A stretch of DNA of 64,000 nucleotides, from positions 186,001 through 250,000 of the forward strand of contig OY969762.1 of NCBI GenBank assembly GCA_963702835.1. Direction: 5' to 3'. Shown in pieces: positions 29,569 through 38,086 of the stretch. This DNA is from JAFGAV01 sp041479055 (GTDB lineage Bacteria; Acidobacteriota; Aminicenantia; Aminicenantales; JAFGAV01). Under the pieces are notes generated by a model. That model had not been told where the DNA came from and did no database searches. It saw nothing but the letters and a program-made list of their open reading frames with translations. Both the position numbers and the translations under genes were made by a program. How positions within the stretch are numbered: position 1 is the first letter of the stretch; each line of letters starts with the position of its first letter.

Positions 29569-30273
29569 CTACCCCTCCCGAATCTCGTCCCCGGAGACCT
29601 TGCCGTCCTTGAGGGTGACGACGCGATGGGCCTTCTCCATGATCATCTTATCATGGGTGGAGAAGACGAAGGTCATGCCCAGCTCGTGGTTCAAGTCGCA
29701 CATGATGTCCAGGAGGTCGGAGCCCGTCTTGGAATCAAGGTTGGCCGTCGGTTCGTCGGCCAGGATAAGGAGGGGCCGCGAGACCATGGCCCGGGCGATG
29801 GCCACCCGCTGCTGCTGTCCGCCGCTCAGCTTGGGCGGCATGCGTTTCTCTAGCCCTTTCATGCCCACCAGGTCCAGGATTTCCAGGACGCGGCGGTGCC
29901 GCTCGCCGTGAGGAACCTTCTGCAGGTACATGATGTACTCGATGTTCTCCTCGGCGGTCAGGACCGGGATCAGGTTGTAGGCCTGGAAAATGAAACCGAT
30001 GTGGTCGCGCCGGAAGTCGGACAGCTCCCCGGGGCTCATGGCGGCGATGGACCGGCCGTCGAGATGCACGTCGCCCGAGGTCGGCCTGTCCAGGCCGGAC
30101 AGGACGTTGAGCAGGGTTGTCTTGCCCGAGCCCGACGGCCCGACCAGGGCGGTGAATTCGCCGGTTTCTATGGCGAGGTCCACTCCCCGCAGGGCGGGAA
30201 CCGGCACCCCGTTTTCCGAATACACCTTCTCTACGCCTTTGGCTACGATCAGTGCGCACTTGTTGTTGTTCAT
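29569..30273 (-). CDS. LolD/MacB-type ABC transporter ATPase
   Basis: Start at 30273, preceded by GGAGGTATTAAC, gives 234 aa. Walker A is GPSGSGKTTLL (about residue 42), the signature LSGGQQQRVAIARAM, and Walker B LLILADEPTANLD followed by the switch His in FSTHDK. It powers the two FtsX-type permeases encoded just upstream. The class moves lipoproteins, lipids or peptides in the periplasm by mechanical transmission. Confidence 0.95.
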   Translation of the reverse strand: MNNNKCALIVAKGVEKVYSENGVPVPALRGVDLAIETGEFTALVGPSGSGKTTLLNVLSGLDRPTSGDVHLDGRSIAAMSPGELSDFRRDHIGFIFQAYNLIPVLTAEENIEYIMYLQKVPHGERHRRVLEILDLVGMKGLEKRMPPKLSGGQQQRVAIARAMVSRPLLILADEPTANLDSKTGSDLLDIMCDLNHELGMTFVFSTHDKMIMEKAHRVVTLKDGKVSGDEIREG

Positions 30274-30322
30274 GTTAATACCTCCATGATGGTTGCGGCC
30301 TTCGCCTTCGCCCCACATCTTT

Positions 30323-31546
30323 TCACATCGTTCTTCTGAGTGCTTTGGCCGGGACGAGGCGGGCCCCGTGGAAGGCGGGGTAGATCCCGGCCAGGATGGT
30401 AAAGATCATGACAAACAGGGGATAGACCAGGAACTGGCGGATTTCGAGGACAGGATAGATCATGTTGATGGTGGTCTTGGCGAATTCGACTCCGCGGTAG
30501 TTGAACCCCAACTGGGCGGTAATAAAAGTCAGCACAAAACCCAGCACCAGGCCGATGCCGATGCTCAGCAGGGCCAGGCTCCCGGCCTCGAATATAATCA
30601 GCCTCCACAGGCCGAAGGGTCGCGTGCCCACGGCCCGCATGACGCCGAACTCAAAAACCCTTTCATAAATGGACATGAACAGGGTGTTGATGATTCCCAG
30701 GGATACCAGGATGAACAGGATGAGGCCCAGGAAGACGACGGCGAACTGGACCAATTGAAGGACGCTCTTCATCTGCGGTTGAAGCTTGACCCAGCCCAGG
30801 GCTTCATTCCCGTTCCGGGAGTACCGGCCCCAGAAAGGGTCGGTTTCGGTCTGGCCGGTCATCTTGTTCTTAAATGTCAGGGCGATCTCGTGGGCCTGGC
30901 CGCCGATGCCCAGCAGGCTCTGCGCCTTGGCCAGGCGGATGAAAGCCATGCTGCTGTCCATCTCCCGGAGGTTGAAGCTGTAGATGCCCGAGACGCGGAA
31001 CATCTCCTGGCTCAATTCACCCCCGGCGGCCATGGCCACGGTCAGGACCAGCCGGTCGCCGATATCGACTTCCAGGAGGTCGGCCAGCTTGCTGCCGATG
31101 ACGATCTCCCGGTCGCTCGACCCCTTGAAGTAATCCCCCCGGACGATGACATCATCCACCTGGGAGAGTGAGGCCTCGGTTTCGGGCTGGACGCCCACCA
31201 CCACGACCGAGTTCACGCCGGCGGAGGAGGTGAGCATCGCCTGGCTGAGGACCCTGAGGGTGAAACGGTCAACGGCCGCCTCGGAGCGGAGGCCGGAGAC
31301 GACGCCGTCCAGGCCGCGGATGGTCAGGCCGGGCTCCATGTTGTCGCGGAACCCGGCGGCGTGGATCTGGCCTTCGCCCAGGAACTGGCCGGTGATGGCC
31401 CGGATCATGTCGTTCTTGAACCCGATCATCAGGGCGTCCATGAAGATCATGGCCGCCAGGCCGATGCCGATGGCCGTTCCGGCGATTATGGTCCGGCGTT
31501 TGTTCCGCATGATGTTGCGCCAGGCGAGCTTGAGGAACATATTCAT
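30323..31546 (-). CDS. FtsX-like ABC permease (LolC/E type), second of pair
   Basis: 407 aa with an N-terminal helix (residues about 17-37), a large periplasmic domain (about 45-270, MacB-PCD type), and three C-terminal helices ending near residue 395. A typical opening is LAWRNIMRNKRRTIIAGTAI. Ribosome binding site CTAGGAGAACC. The gene is 10 bp downstream of its paralogue, with which it should form a heterodimer. Confidence 0.92.
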   Translation of the reverse strand: MNMFLKLAWRNIMRNKRRTIIAGTAIGIGLAAMIFMDALMIGFKNDMIRAITGQFLGEGQIHAAGFRDNMEPGLTIRGLDGVVSGLRSEAAVDRFTLRVLSQAMLTSSAGVNSVVVVGVQPETEASLSQVDDVIVRGDYFKGSSDREIVIGSKLADLLEVDIGDRLVLTVAMAAGGELSQEMFRVSGIYSFNLREMDSSMAFIRLAKAQSLLGIGGQAHEIALTFKNKMTGQTETDPFWGRYSRNGNEALGWVKLQPQMKSVLQLVQFAVVFLGLILFILVSLGIINTLFMSIYERVFEFGVMRAVGTRPFGLWRLIIFEAGSLALLSIGIGLVLGFVLTFITAQLGFNYRGVEFAKTTINMIYPVLEIRQFLVYPLFVMIFTILAGIYPAFHGARLVPAKALRRTM

Positions 31547-31556
31547 GGCGGTTCTC

Positions 31557-32774
31557 CTAGTAAAGGCGCATGGTCCGGGCCGGGTCCAGGCGCGAGGCCT
31601 TTAGGGCCGGGAAGAAGGCAACCAGGGAAGTAAACACCAGGATGGTCACGGCCGGTATGGCAAAGACCTCGACGTTGAGCGCCGAATAAACCCTGGAGAA
31701 CTGCATCCCGGCGAAGGTGACGTCCTGGGCGTACAGGAACCCATGGACGGCGAGGTAGCCGTTGAGGGCCAGGGACAGGACCGAGCCGGCAGCCACCGCC
31801 AGCAGGGCCAGGAAGTTGGCCTCCAGCAGGATCAGGGCGAAGATGTGGCGGGGTTTGGTGCCGACGGCCTTCAGGATGCCGTATTCGCGGCGGCGCTCCA
31901 GGACGGCCATGAGGATAGTGTTCAGGACGCCGATGGCCACGATCATGAGGATGATGTAGGTCATGGTTTTGTGGTTGCGGCGGTCGCGCATCATGTACTG
32001 GTAGAAGGCGCGGGCGAATTCCTTCCAGGTCTGGACGGAAAGGCCGGAGCTTTGGAGCCCTTTGGTGATCCGGCCGGCCAGCACGTCCACTTGGTCGAGG
32101 CGGCGGGCCACGACGATAATTTCGTGGGCTTTGCCGTCCAGGACGAAAAGCTCCTGGGCCGACTTGAGGGGCAGGTAGAAGGCGATGCGGTCGCTTTCCA
32201 CGTTGCCGCTGTCGAGGAGGCCGACGACGCGGTAGGCGTCGTTGGCGATCGACCCATCCGCGGCCTGGGAGACGATGACCACCTCGTCGCCCGGCCGGGC
32301 CTTAAGGTATTTAGCCAGGCCCGCTCCGAGGATGACTTCCTTGGAGGAGTCCGGCCGGAAAACGCGGCCTTCCTTTATTTTTTGGTTGAAGCGCGAGGCG
32401 CCGTTCTCGCGCTCCGGGTCAATGCCGATGACCTGGACGCCGGACGTCTTATCGCCCAGCGAAGCCAGGCCGGCGGCGTAGCAGCGCGGCGCCCAGGCCT
32501 CGACCTCGGGCAGGCTGGCCAGGAGGCGGCTGACCCGCGGGACGTCGTCCACTGTCCGGTAAAGGGCGGGCCGGTCGAGGTAGTCCTTCTCATGGATCTG
32601 GATGTGGCCCAGGTTGGTCCGGGTGAATGAGTCCACCACGCCGTTAAACGTGCCGAAGGTGACGCCGATGGCCAGGGAAGACAGGACAAACCCGAAAAGT
32701 ATGGTGAGGAAGGTCAGCAGGGAACGGCGTTTCTGCCGAAAGATGTTCCGAAAGGCAACGCGCAGCATCAACAT
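31557..32774 (-). CDS. FtsX-like ABC permease (LolC/E type), first of pair
   Basis: 405 aa with the same layout: opening RVAFRNIFRQKRRSLLTFLT, periplasmic domain, three C-terminal helices, and the ending SRLDPARTMR. It starts at 32774 after AGGAGATTTCCC and lies 10 bp downstream of the LolA-like gene. Confidence 0.92.
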   Translation of the reverse strand: MLMLRVAFRNIFRQKRRSLLTFLTILFGFVLSSLAIGVTFGTFNGVVDSFTRTNLGHIQIHEKDYLDRPALYRTVDDVPRVSRLLASLPEVEAWAPRCYAAGLASLGDKTSGVQVIGIDPERENGASRFNQKIKEGRVFRPDSSKEVILGAGLAKYLKARPGDEVVIVSQAADGSIANDAYRVVGLLDSGNVESDRIAFYLPLKSAQELFVLDGKAHEIIVVARRLDQVDVLAGRITKGLQSSGLSVQTWKEFARAFYQYMMRDRRNHKTMTYIILMIVAIGVLNTILMAVLERRREYGILKAVGTKPRHIFALILLEANFLALLAVAAGSVLSLALNGYLAVHGFLYAQDVTFAGMQFSRVYSALNVEVFAIPAVTILVFTSLVAFFPALKASRLDPARTMRLY

Positions 32775-32784
32775 GGGAAATCTC

Positions 32785-33639
32785 CTAAAGGGGGCGGCTC
32801 AGGTTCCGCATGGTGAAAACGTCGTCCGCCAGCTTCACGTCGAAGGCGATGTCCAGGAAGCGGACCACGGTCTTCTGCCCTTCTTTGTTCCGGGGGATAA
32901 GCTCCATGACCGAGGGGATTTTCTTTGAGCCGAAGGTGCGGATGTCGCGGAAGTTCATGGTCCGCATCAGCTTGCCCTTTTCATCAAAGAACTTCTGCCA
33001 GACGGGAAGGTCATCCTCGGCCCGCACGGCGACCAGCACTCGGTCCCAGACCACGGGCAGGCCCGGCCGGGGCCGGCACTCCAGGTAGAGCAGCCCGGCC
33101 TCCGCGTCGGGGGGAGCGGTCAGGGTCACGGTGTAGTCGTCCACCAGGTTGTACTCCTTGACCAGGTCGTCGTTTGTGAAATCGGACCCCATCCAGGAGC
33201 CCATCATCATCGAGGGCGGGATCTTGATGACCTTGTTGGTGTTGGGCAGGTAGTTCCACATTTCATTTTTGAGACGCAGGGTGGCCACCCCATGCTCCTT
33301 CTTGGGCTGGAGGATGCGGACAAAGGTCTTGTCCATGCCCTGCGTCCAGGCCTCCAGGGTGAGGGTGCGCTCCCACTGGGGGGTGACGACGTTCATTTCC
33401 ATCCGGGCGTGGCTCGTCCGGCTCCGGTACATCTCATCGATGGTGCGGATGATCTTCTGGACCTGCCGGTCCTGTGGGGCAGAGGAGGCCGGCAAGCTCT
33501 GCGCGGCCTGCGGCCCTGGAGCGGCGGGGAGGCCGGAGAGCGGGAGGAGCAAAAGACTCAAGGCCAGGGTCCATAACCGAATGCTTTTAGATTTAAAGAT
33601 ACCTGCTGGGGTTAGAGGCCGGTGAGGTATGGCTCTCAT
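32785..33639 (-). CDS. LolA-like outer-membrane lipoprotein-sorting protein
   Basis: The 284-aa protein has a signal peptide (LWTLALSLLLLPLSGLPAAP) and the LolA/LolB-like concave barrel fold. Landmarks are IRTIDEMYRSRTSHARMEM and TFVRILQPKKEHGVATL, followed by WNYLPNTNKVIKIPPSMMM and the C-terminal DDVFTMRNL. It should act as a periplasmic carrier for a lipid or lipoprotein extracted by the FtsX/ATPase complex. The start follows AAGGAGATTC. It follows the TetR gene on the same strand. Confidence 0.9.
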   Translation of the reverse strand: MRAIPHRPLTPAGIFKSKSIRLWTLALSLLLLPLSGLPAAPGPQAAQSLPASSAPQDRQVQKIIRTIDEMYRSRTSHARMEMNVVTPQWERTLTLEAWTQGMDKTFVRILQPKKEHGVATLRLKNEMWNYLPNTNKVIKIPPSMMMGSWMGSDFTNDDLVKEYNLVDDYTVTLTAPPDAEAGLLYLECRPRPGLPVVWDRVLVAVRAEDDLPVWQKFFDEKGKLMRTMNFRDIRTFGSKKIPSVMELIPRNKEGQKTVVRFLDIAFDVKLADDVFTMRNLSRPL

Positions 33640-33692
33640 TTTGAATCTCCTTGAAGGCGGCTGGTTAAAGCGTTTGCGAAATGAGCCCGCTC

Positions 33693-34295
33693 TCAGGTTT
33701 TGGAGGGGCTCTTTAAAACTCCCTTTTCCAACAACTTGAGGATGAATTCCCGGTGAAGGGCGATATTGTTGTGCTCGCTGAGCACGTGCTCGTTGATAAA
33801 TCCCTCCAGGATGTAGAAAACCGTGGTGGCGGCCATGGTCACGCCGAACTTGCGCTTGACTTCCGGCCGGAGGATGTCGGCCAGGAGCGACCCGATAGCC
33901 TCCACGATCTGGGCTCTCATATCCGAATACCAGTGCAGCTCATCCTCGATGTCGGGATGGACCATCAGGTGACTCTCCCGAAGATACACCTGAAGAATGC
34001 GCTTGCGGTCTTCGAGCAGGGTTCCGCTGGAGGTGATGAGCTCCTTGAGGATCTCCCGCTTGTCCTTGTCCTGGCCGAGGAGCTCCCGGAGGCGTTCCAG
34101 AATGCCGATCATGATCCGGCGGGAGAGCTGGTCGAAAAGCTCGTGCTTGCTCTGGAAATAGTTGTAGAGGGTAGGCTTGGAGATGTCGCAGGCCTGGGCG
34201 ATCATGTCCATGGACGTTTCGCTGTAGCCGCGCTCGACGAAAAGCTCCTCGCTCTTGTCCAGGATATAATTCTTGAGGGCAGCTTCTTTGGTCAT
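33693..34295 (-). CDS. TetR-family repressor of the export operon
   Basis: 200 aa. The N-terminal HTH (residues about 10-55) has LFVERGYSETSMDMIAQACD and SKPTLYNYFQSKHELF. The C-terminal ligand domain is divergent. It heads the operon and probably represses it through the two palindromic sites in its promoter. TetR control suggests the transporter responds to a small hydrophobic ligand. Confidence 0.93.
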   Translation of the reverse strand: MTKEAALKNYILDKSEELFVERGYSETSMDMIAQACDISKPTLYNYFQSKHELFDQLSRRIMIGILERLRELLGQDKDKREILKELITSSGTLLEDRKRILQVYLRESHLMVHPDIEDELHWYSDMRAQIVEAIGSLLADILRPEVKRKFGVTMAATTVFYILEGFINEHVLSEHNNIALHREFILKLLEKGVLKSPSKT

Positions 34296-34316
34296 TTTAC
34301 TGAGAGTTCATTAAAC

Positions 34317-34360
34317 TTACTCAAAGTAAAATATATTAACTAAAAGTAAAGGGCTGTCAA
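34317..34360 (-). promoter_or_regulatory. tetR operon promoter with two operator sites
   Basis: Minus strand: TTGACA (34360-34355), 17 bp, TAATAT (34337-34332). Two copies of TWACTNAAAGTAAA (34317-34330 and 34337-34350), 20 bp apart, cover and follow the -10. Each is an imperfect palindrome (TTACT/AGTAA). They are probable TetR operators. Confidence 0.6.
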
Positions 34361-34416
34361 GCGATTTTTTGAATTTATTAAAAAAGGGAGGGACTTGAAG
34401 GGGCGGAGGGAAAAAT

Positions 34417-34445
34417 GGGGACAGTTCCTGCCGGGGACTGTCCCC
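34417..34445 (+). repeat. GGGGACAGT hairpin, REP-like
   Basis: GGGGACAGT and its perfect complement ACTGTCCCC flank an 11-base loop. It lies between the tetR promoter and the next gene's stop. It belongs to the GGGGACA class seen elsewhere in the window and could also serve as a terminator. Confidence 0.55.
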
Positions 34446-34472
34446 GATAACTCCGGTTGTTTGCCTAGCGGC

Positions 34473-35318
34473 CTAGAAGCGGAAGAAAAATCCGGCAACG
34501 AAGGAGAAGCCGGTGAAGCTGACCTTGGCCTCGGCGGCATGGCTGATGCTGGCCCCGGAAGGCAATATGTTATCTATGACTATCACGTGGAAATTGCTCA
34601 ACATGCTGCTGAGGTCGTACGCATACAGCTTGCCGGATAGAGCAGTTGCACCGTTGTCTATCTCCTTCCCCTCGAAGCCGCCGAAGGAGGCGAACCGTCC
34701 GGACAAGTCGACGAGAATCCCCAGGTTCGGCATCAGGGCGATCTCCAGGCCTAAGCCGCCGTGAAAGCCCAGTCCGCTGCCCGAGGCGTCGTTTTCTATA
34801 GTGGCAGTTGTCCCGCCGCCGGTCACAGTGAGCAGGTAGTTGGCTTTGGCCAGGTAATATCCCAGCCCGGCGTTAAAGACGACGTTCATCGTGGAGCCGA
34901 CCGGGAGATAGTAGAAAAAGCTCAAGCGCAGGGGAACGGCGCTGGCCGTGACCTTGTGGGTAAGATCGCCGTGGCCGACCGGGTTGGAGAAGCTCGTCAC
35001 CGATTCCTTGGAGGCGGACAGCAGTCCGGCGCCGAGGCCCACGCCCATGCTCTCATTGAACTTGAAAATGAAGTCGCCGCCGAAATTCAAGCCGAGGTTG
35101 GCCGCAGAAAAAGTGCCCGAGGTGGTGTTCCCGAGAGCCCGGAGGAGAGCGTCCTAATAATCGAACAATCCTTCCGCCCCGGTGTTCAGGTCACCTCCGT
35201 CCAGCATGTTCAGCCCGCCTGACAAGCGGATGCTGAACTTGGACTCGGCCTGAGACTGCGCCGGAAGGCACAGGCCGAGGAGACCGAGAATCGCTAGAAT
35301 ACACATGATACGCTTCAT
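34473..35318 (-). pseudogene. Outer-membrane barrel protein with in-frame amber codon
   Basis: The ATG at 35318 follows AGGAGG. Signal peptide ILGLLGLCLPAQSQA and about 30 mature residues end at a TAG (35156-35154) after GLFDY. The same frame continues without shift as DALLRALGNTTSG into a 17-kDa-type barrel and ends FVAGFFFRF (stop at 34473). So one nonsense codon splits an otherwise normal OMP of about 280 aa. Either it is a point mutation, a sequence error, or a read-through codon. Downstream in-frame starts lack a signal peptide. Confidence 0.8.
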
Positions 35319-35416
35319 AATAAATCCTCCTGATCAGATTTGCCGATAGAATTGATAGAATCGATAGAATAATGTTTTTGGCTTAAAGAGTCAACATGTT
35401 TCTTATTTTATTTTTT

Positions 35417-36265
35417 TTATCTCTTGAAGAAATTCTTCGCGATGAAGAACACGTTTTCCTTGCGCTCGCGGAGGCGGCGCATGAAGTAGGGCAGCCAATG
35501 AGTGCCGAAGGGCACGTAGGCCCGCACCCGGTAGCCCTCCCCGGCCAGCTTCTGCTGGGTCTTGTTGCGAATGCCGTACAGGAACTGGAACTCAAACTTA
35601 TCCGGCCCTATTTTGTTGGCGGTCACATATTCTTTGGCCCACTTGAGGAGCTTGGTGTCATGGGTGGCGATGGCCGGATAGACGCCGTTTTTGAACAGCA
35701 TCTCCGACAGTTTGATGAAGTTGGCCCGGATGTCCTTCATCTTCTTGATTGCCACTTCCTTGGGCTCCTTGTAGGCGCCCTTGCACAGCCGGACCTTGGC
35801 TTTGATCTTGTTGATGTCCTGGATGTCTTTCTCCGAACGGCGCAGGTAAGCCTGGACCACGATGCCCGTGTTGTCGAATTTCTTCCTCAAGCGATAGAAG
35901 AGGTCGAGGGTGCGCTGGGTGAGGGCCGAGCCCTCCATGTCGATGCGCACGAACCGCTTGCTCTTCTCGGCCTTGCCGATGATCTTGACCATGTTCTGGA
36001 AGCAGTATTCGTCGTCCATGTCGAGGCCCATCTGGGTGAGCTTCAGGGAGATGTGGGCTTCGCTCTTGACCTTGGCCAGAGTGTCCAGGAGGTCGAGGTA
36101 GTCCTGGACGGCCTTGTCCGACTGGGCCCGGTCCTGGACGGCTTCGCCCAGGATGTCCAGGGTGACCTTGATGCCTTTGCCGCGCAGCCGGTCGACCTGC
36201 TTGAGCGCCTCGTCCACGGTCTCACCGGCGACGAAGCTGCGGGCCATGCGGGTCATGAGTTTCAT
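35417..36265 (-). CDS. Proline dehydrogenase family protein
   Basis: 282 aa matching the FAD-binding TIM barrel of proline dehydrogenase. Visible motifs are VTLDILGE, ISLKLTQMG, RIDMEGS, VVQAYLRR, RLCKGAYKEP, ATHD and the C-terminal YVPFGTHWLPYFMRRLRERK. It oxidises proline to pyrroline-5-carboxylate. Monofunctional size; no P5C dehydrogenase is adjacent. The start follows AAGGAGTCATACCC. Confidence 0.93.
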   Translation of the reverse strand: MKLMTRMARSFVAGETVDEALKQVDRLRGKGIKVTLDILGEAVQDRAQSDKAVQDYLDLLDTLAKVKSEAHISLKLTQMGLDMDDEYCFQNMVKIIGKAEKSKRFVRIDMEGSALTQRTLDLFYRLRKKFDNTGIVVQAYLRRSEKDIQDINKIKAKVRLCKGAYKEPKEVAIKKMKDIRANFIKLSEMLFKNGVYPAIATHDTKLLKWAKEYVTANKIGPDKFEFQFLYGIRNKTQQKLAGEGYRVRAYVPFGTHWLPYFMRRLRERKENVFFIAKNFFKR

Positions 36266-36388
36266 GGGTATGACTCCTTGGCTGAATTCGGATGATGCCT
36301 AAAGGTCTATCTTACTTGTTTTTTATGAGATTTCAAGATTTGAACAGCCAGCCTAAGCATCTCCATTTGTTTGATCCTAGCATTCAAA

Positions 36389-36659
36389 AAGAGGAGGGGT
36401 CCTGTCACGGCCGACCTTTCTGGAGACACCAACCTTTGCCCCCCTTGTTTCACCAAGGGGGGCTGGAGGGGGATAAATAGAATAAAGAGAAATCATTAGG
36501 TGTCTCCAGCTATGCCAGGCTGCGCGCGGGTGGACTGTATGGCCGGAGCCGCCTCTTTGCTTTTTCCCTACTTTATTAACCCCCCAGCCCCCTAGAAATT
36601 AGGGGGCTCGATGGCGTCTCCGGAAAGGCCGGAGCCCCTCCGCCGTGCCACCCCTCCCC
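36389..36659 (+). repeat. MITE-like element, 271 bp
   Basis: The ends, AAGAGGAGGGGTCCTGTCAC (36389-36408) and a 29-bp sequence (36631-36659), recur inverted at 29444-29533. The two ends are partly inverted repeats of each other (GRGGAGGGGT ... CACGGC). The interior holds a long-range stem, CTGGAGACACC (36420-36430) against GGTGTCTCCAG (36499-36509), and two G/C-run hairpins. No ORF. The stretch from 36266 to 36388 shows nothing else. Confidence 0.65.
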
Positions 36660-36767
36660 ACGTATCACACGTTTGGAGGTTATATGATGATGTGATGCAC
36701 CTCCTCCGGGTGTCTATTGGTGTGATAGATTACCCGTGAGAAGAAACCCAAATAAAGGAGGTGCAAC

Positions 36768-37793
36768 ATGTATTATATGGGCGTTGACAATCATAAGCAA
36801 CGCTCGCATCTGACGATCATGGAAGAAGACGGGGCCATCGTCAAAGCGGGCTCGGTGTTGAACTACAGGAGCGAGATTCAGGAGTTTCTGCGGGGTTTTG
36901 AGACAGAGATGAAGGCTGTGGTGGAGGCGGGGTATTCGAGCTACGTCCTGGTTGATATCTTAGAGGACCTGGGGGTGGAGGTGAAGGTCGCCCATCCTCT
37001 GGAGGTCAAGGCCATTGCCAAGGCCAAGATCAAGACGGATAAGCGGGATTCCCGAATTTTGGCCGACCTGTTGCGGGCCAACCTGATCCCGGAAGCCCAC
37101 AAGAGGTCTCCCGAGACCCGGAGAGCGCAGAGGGTTTTGCGGCAGAGGGTCTTTTTCGTTGCGGGCCAGACGCGGGTCAAGAACAGGGTAGGCGCCTTAC
37201 TAGCCCAGCAACCCGAGGACATCCAGAAAGCGATAGGGTTGGAGAAGGAGCTCTTCAGTCAAAAAGGGATAGCTCGACTCAAGGCGGTAGAGATGGCCTC
37301 TGTGGACAAGGCGCTTGTGGAGGGGCTGCTGAAGCTCCACGAAGAGCTTCGGGCGCTGATCAAGACGTCGGACAAGCTGGTGGAGGAGCTGTTCCAAAAA
37401 ATGGCAGACGCCCAACGGATCTACACTGTGCCGGGGTTTGGGAAGTTCTTCTCGGTGCTGGTGGCCACCGAGATCGACGATATCCGGCGGTTCGAGTCGG
37501 CCGCCAAGCTCCACAGCTACGCCGGCGTGATTCCTTCCACACACAGCTCGGGGATGAGAAGTTATCAAGGGAAGATGACCCGGGAGGGGAACCGCTGGTT
37601 GAGGTGGGCGGCGGTGGAAGCGGTCTGGCCGGCCATCAGGCATGATCGCGGGCTTCAGCTCTTCTATCAGAAGTATGCCTCTAGGAAGAAACCCAATGTC
37701 GCCAAAGTGGCTACGGCCAGGCGGCTGCTGACAATCATTTACACGATCCTTAAAGAGGGCCGCAACTATGTGCCCTTTCATAAAAACGAATAG
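36768..37793 (+). CDS. IS110-family DEDD transposase
   Basis: 341 aa. The N-terminal RuvC-like DEDD domain shows MGVDNHKQ (Asp at 6), VVEAGYSS (Glu) and KIKTDKRDSRILADLLR (two Asp). The C-terminal Tnp domain has IYTVPGFGKFFSVLVATEI, YAGVIPSTHSSG and GNRWLRWAAVEA with the catalytic Ser region. Full length for the family; start ATG after AAAGGAGGTGCAAC. It is expected to recombine DNA under guidance of a non-coding RNA from the element. Confidence 0.95.
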   Translation: MYYMGVDNHKQRSHLTIMEEDGAIVKAGSVLNYRSEIQEFLRGFETEMKAVVEAGYSSYVLVDILEDLGVEVKVAHPLEVKAIAKAKIKTDKRDSRILADLLRANLIPEAHKRSPETRRAQRVLRQRVFFVAGQTRVKNRVGALLAQQPEDIQKAIGLEKELFSQKGIARLKAVEMASVDKALVEGLLKLHEELRALIKTSDKLVEELFQKMADAQRIYTVPGFGKFFSVLVATEIDDIRRFESAAKLHSYAGVIPSTHSSGMRSYQGKMTREGNRWLRWAAVEAVWPAIRHDRGLQLFYQKYASRKKPNVAKVATARRLLTIIYTILKEGRNYVPFHKNE

Positions 37794-37804
37794 GAATGAA
37801 AAAA

Positions 37805-37874
37805 TCCGGCTGCCTTCGGATAGCATCTAACGGGCCTGCGGGCTGCGTTCCCTTTTGGAGGTTAAGGAGCCGGA
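37805..37874 (+). ncRNA. Bridge RNA (seekRNA) target-binding loop
   Basis: TCCGGCTGCCTT (37805-37816) pairs with AAGGAGCCGGA (37864-37874) as an 11-bp stem with one bulged G. The loop holds two segments matching the insertion flanks: GATAGCATCT (37819-37828) is the reverse complement of the right flank (37992-38001), and TTTGGAGGTTA (37854-37864) equals the left flank (36672-36682). Between them AACG...CGTT with inner GCC/GGC (37829-37849) forms a terminal hairpin. This is the layout of the target-binding loop of IS110-family guide RNAs. RNA ends and the donor loop (expected in 37875-37989) were not resolved. Confidence 0.8.
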
Positions 37875-38086
37875 ACCTGACATAACAGTGTGTGCGTCAT
37901 GGCACGAATAGAAGATTGGTTGCCAAACCGATGATAATAAAGAGGAACAATAAGATGGGCTAAAATATTGCTTGCATCACATCATCATAGAAGATGCTAT
38001 CAATGAAATGAAGGCGTCCTTGTTTTTTGAAGCCTAGATGGTTTACCCCCGGCCGTTTTTTTGATATCGTTTAAACCTTTGACCTC

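Larger units (their letters stand above)
36683..37989 (+). mobile_element. IS110-family (IS1111-type) element with bridge RNA
   Basis: Perfect 17-bp inverted repeats, TATGATGATGTGATGCA at 36683-36699 and its complement at 37973-37989, bound a 1307-bp region; IS1111-type elements extend a few bases outside such subterminal repeats. One transposase gene, a short left end (85 bp) and a long right end (196 bp) give the IS1111 layout, in which the guide RNA comes from the right end. No direct target duplication is seen or expected. Confidence 0.88.

Noticed and set aside
35154..35156. Amber codon read as pyrrolysine or other recoding
   Set aside because: No recoding gene is visible, and TAG is used as a normal stop elsewhere in the window (for example miaA); a mutation or base error is more likely.
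37875..37989. Donor-binding loop of the bridge RNA
   Set aside because: Small hairpins such as GTGC/GCAC and TTGG/CCAA are present, but I could not find convincing matches to the element ends, so no donor guides are claimed.
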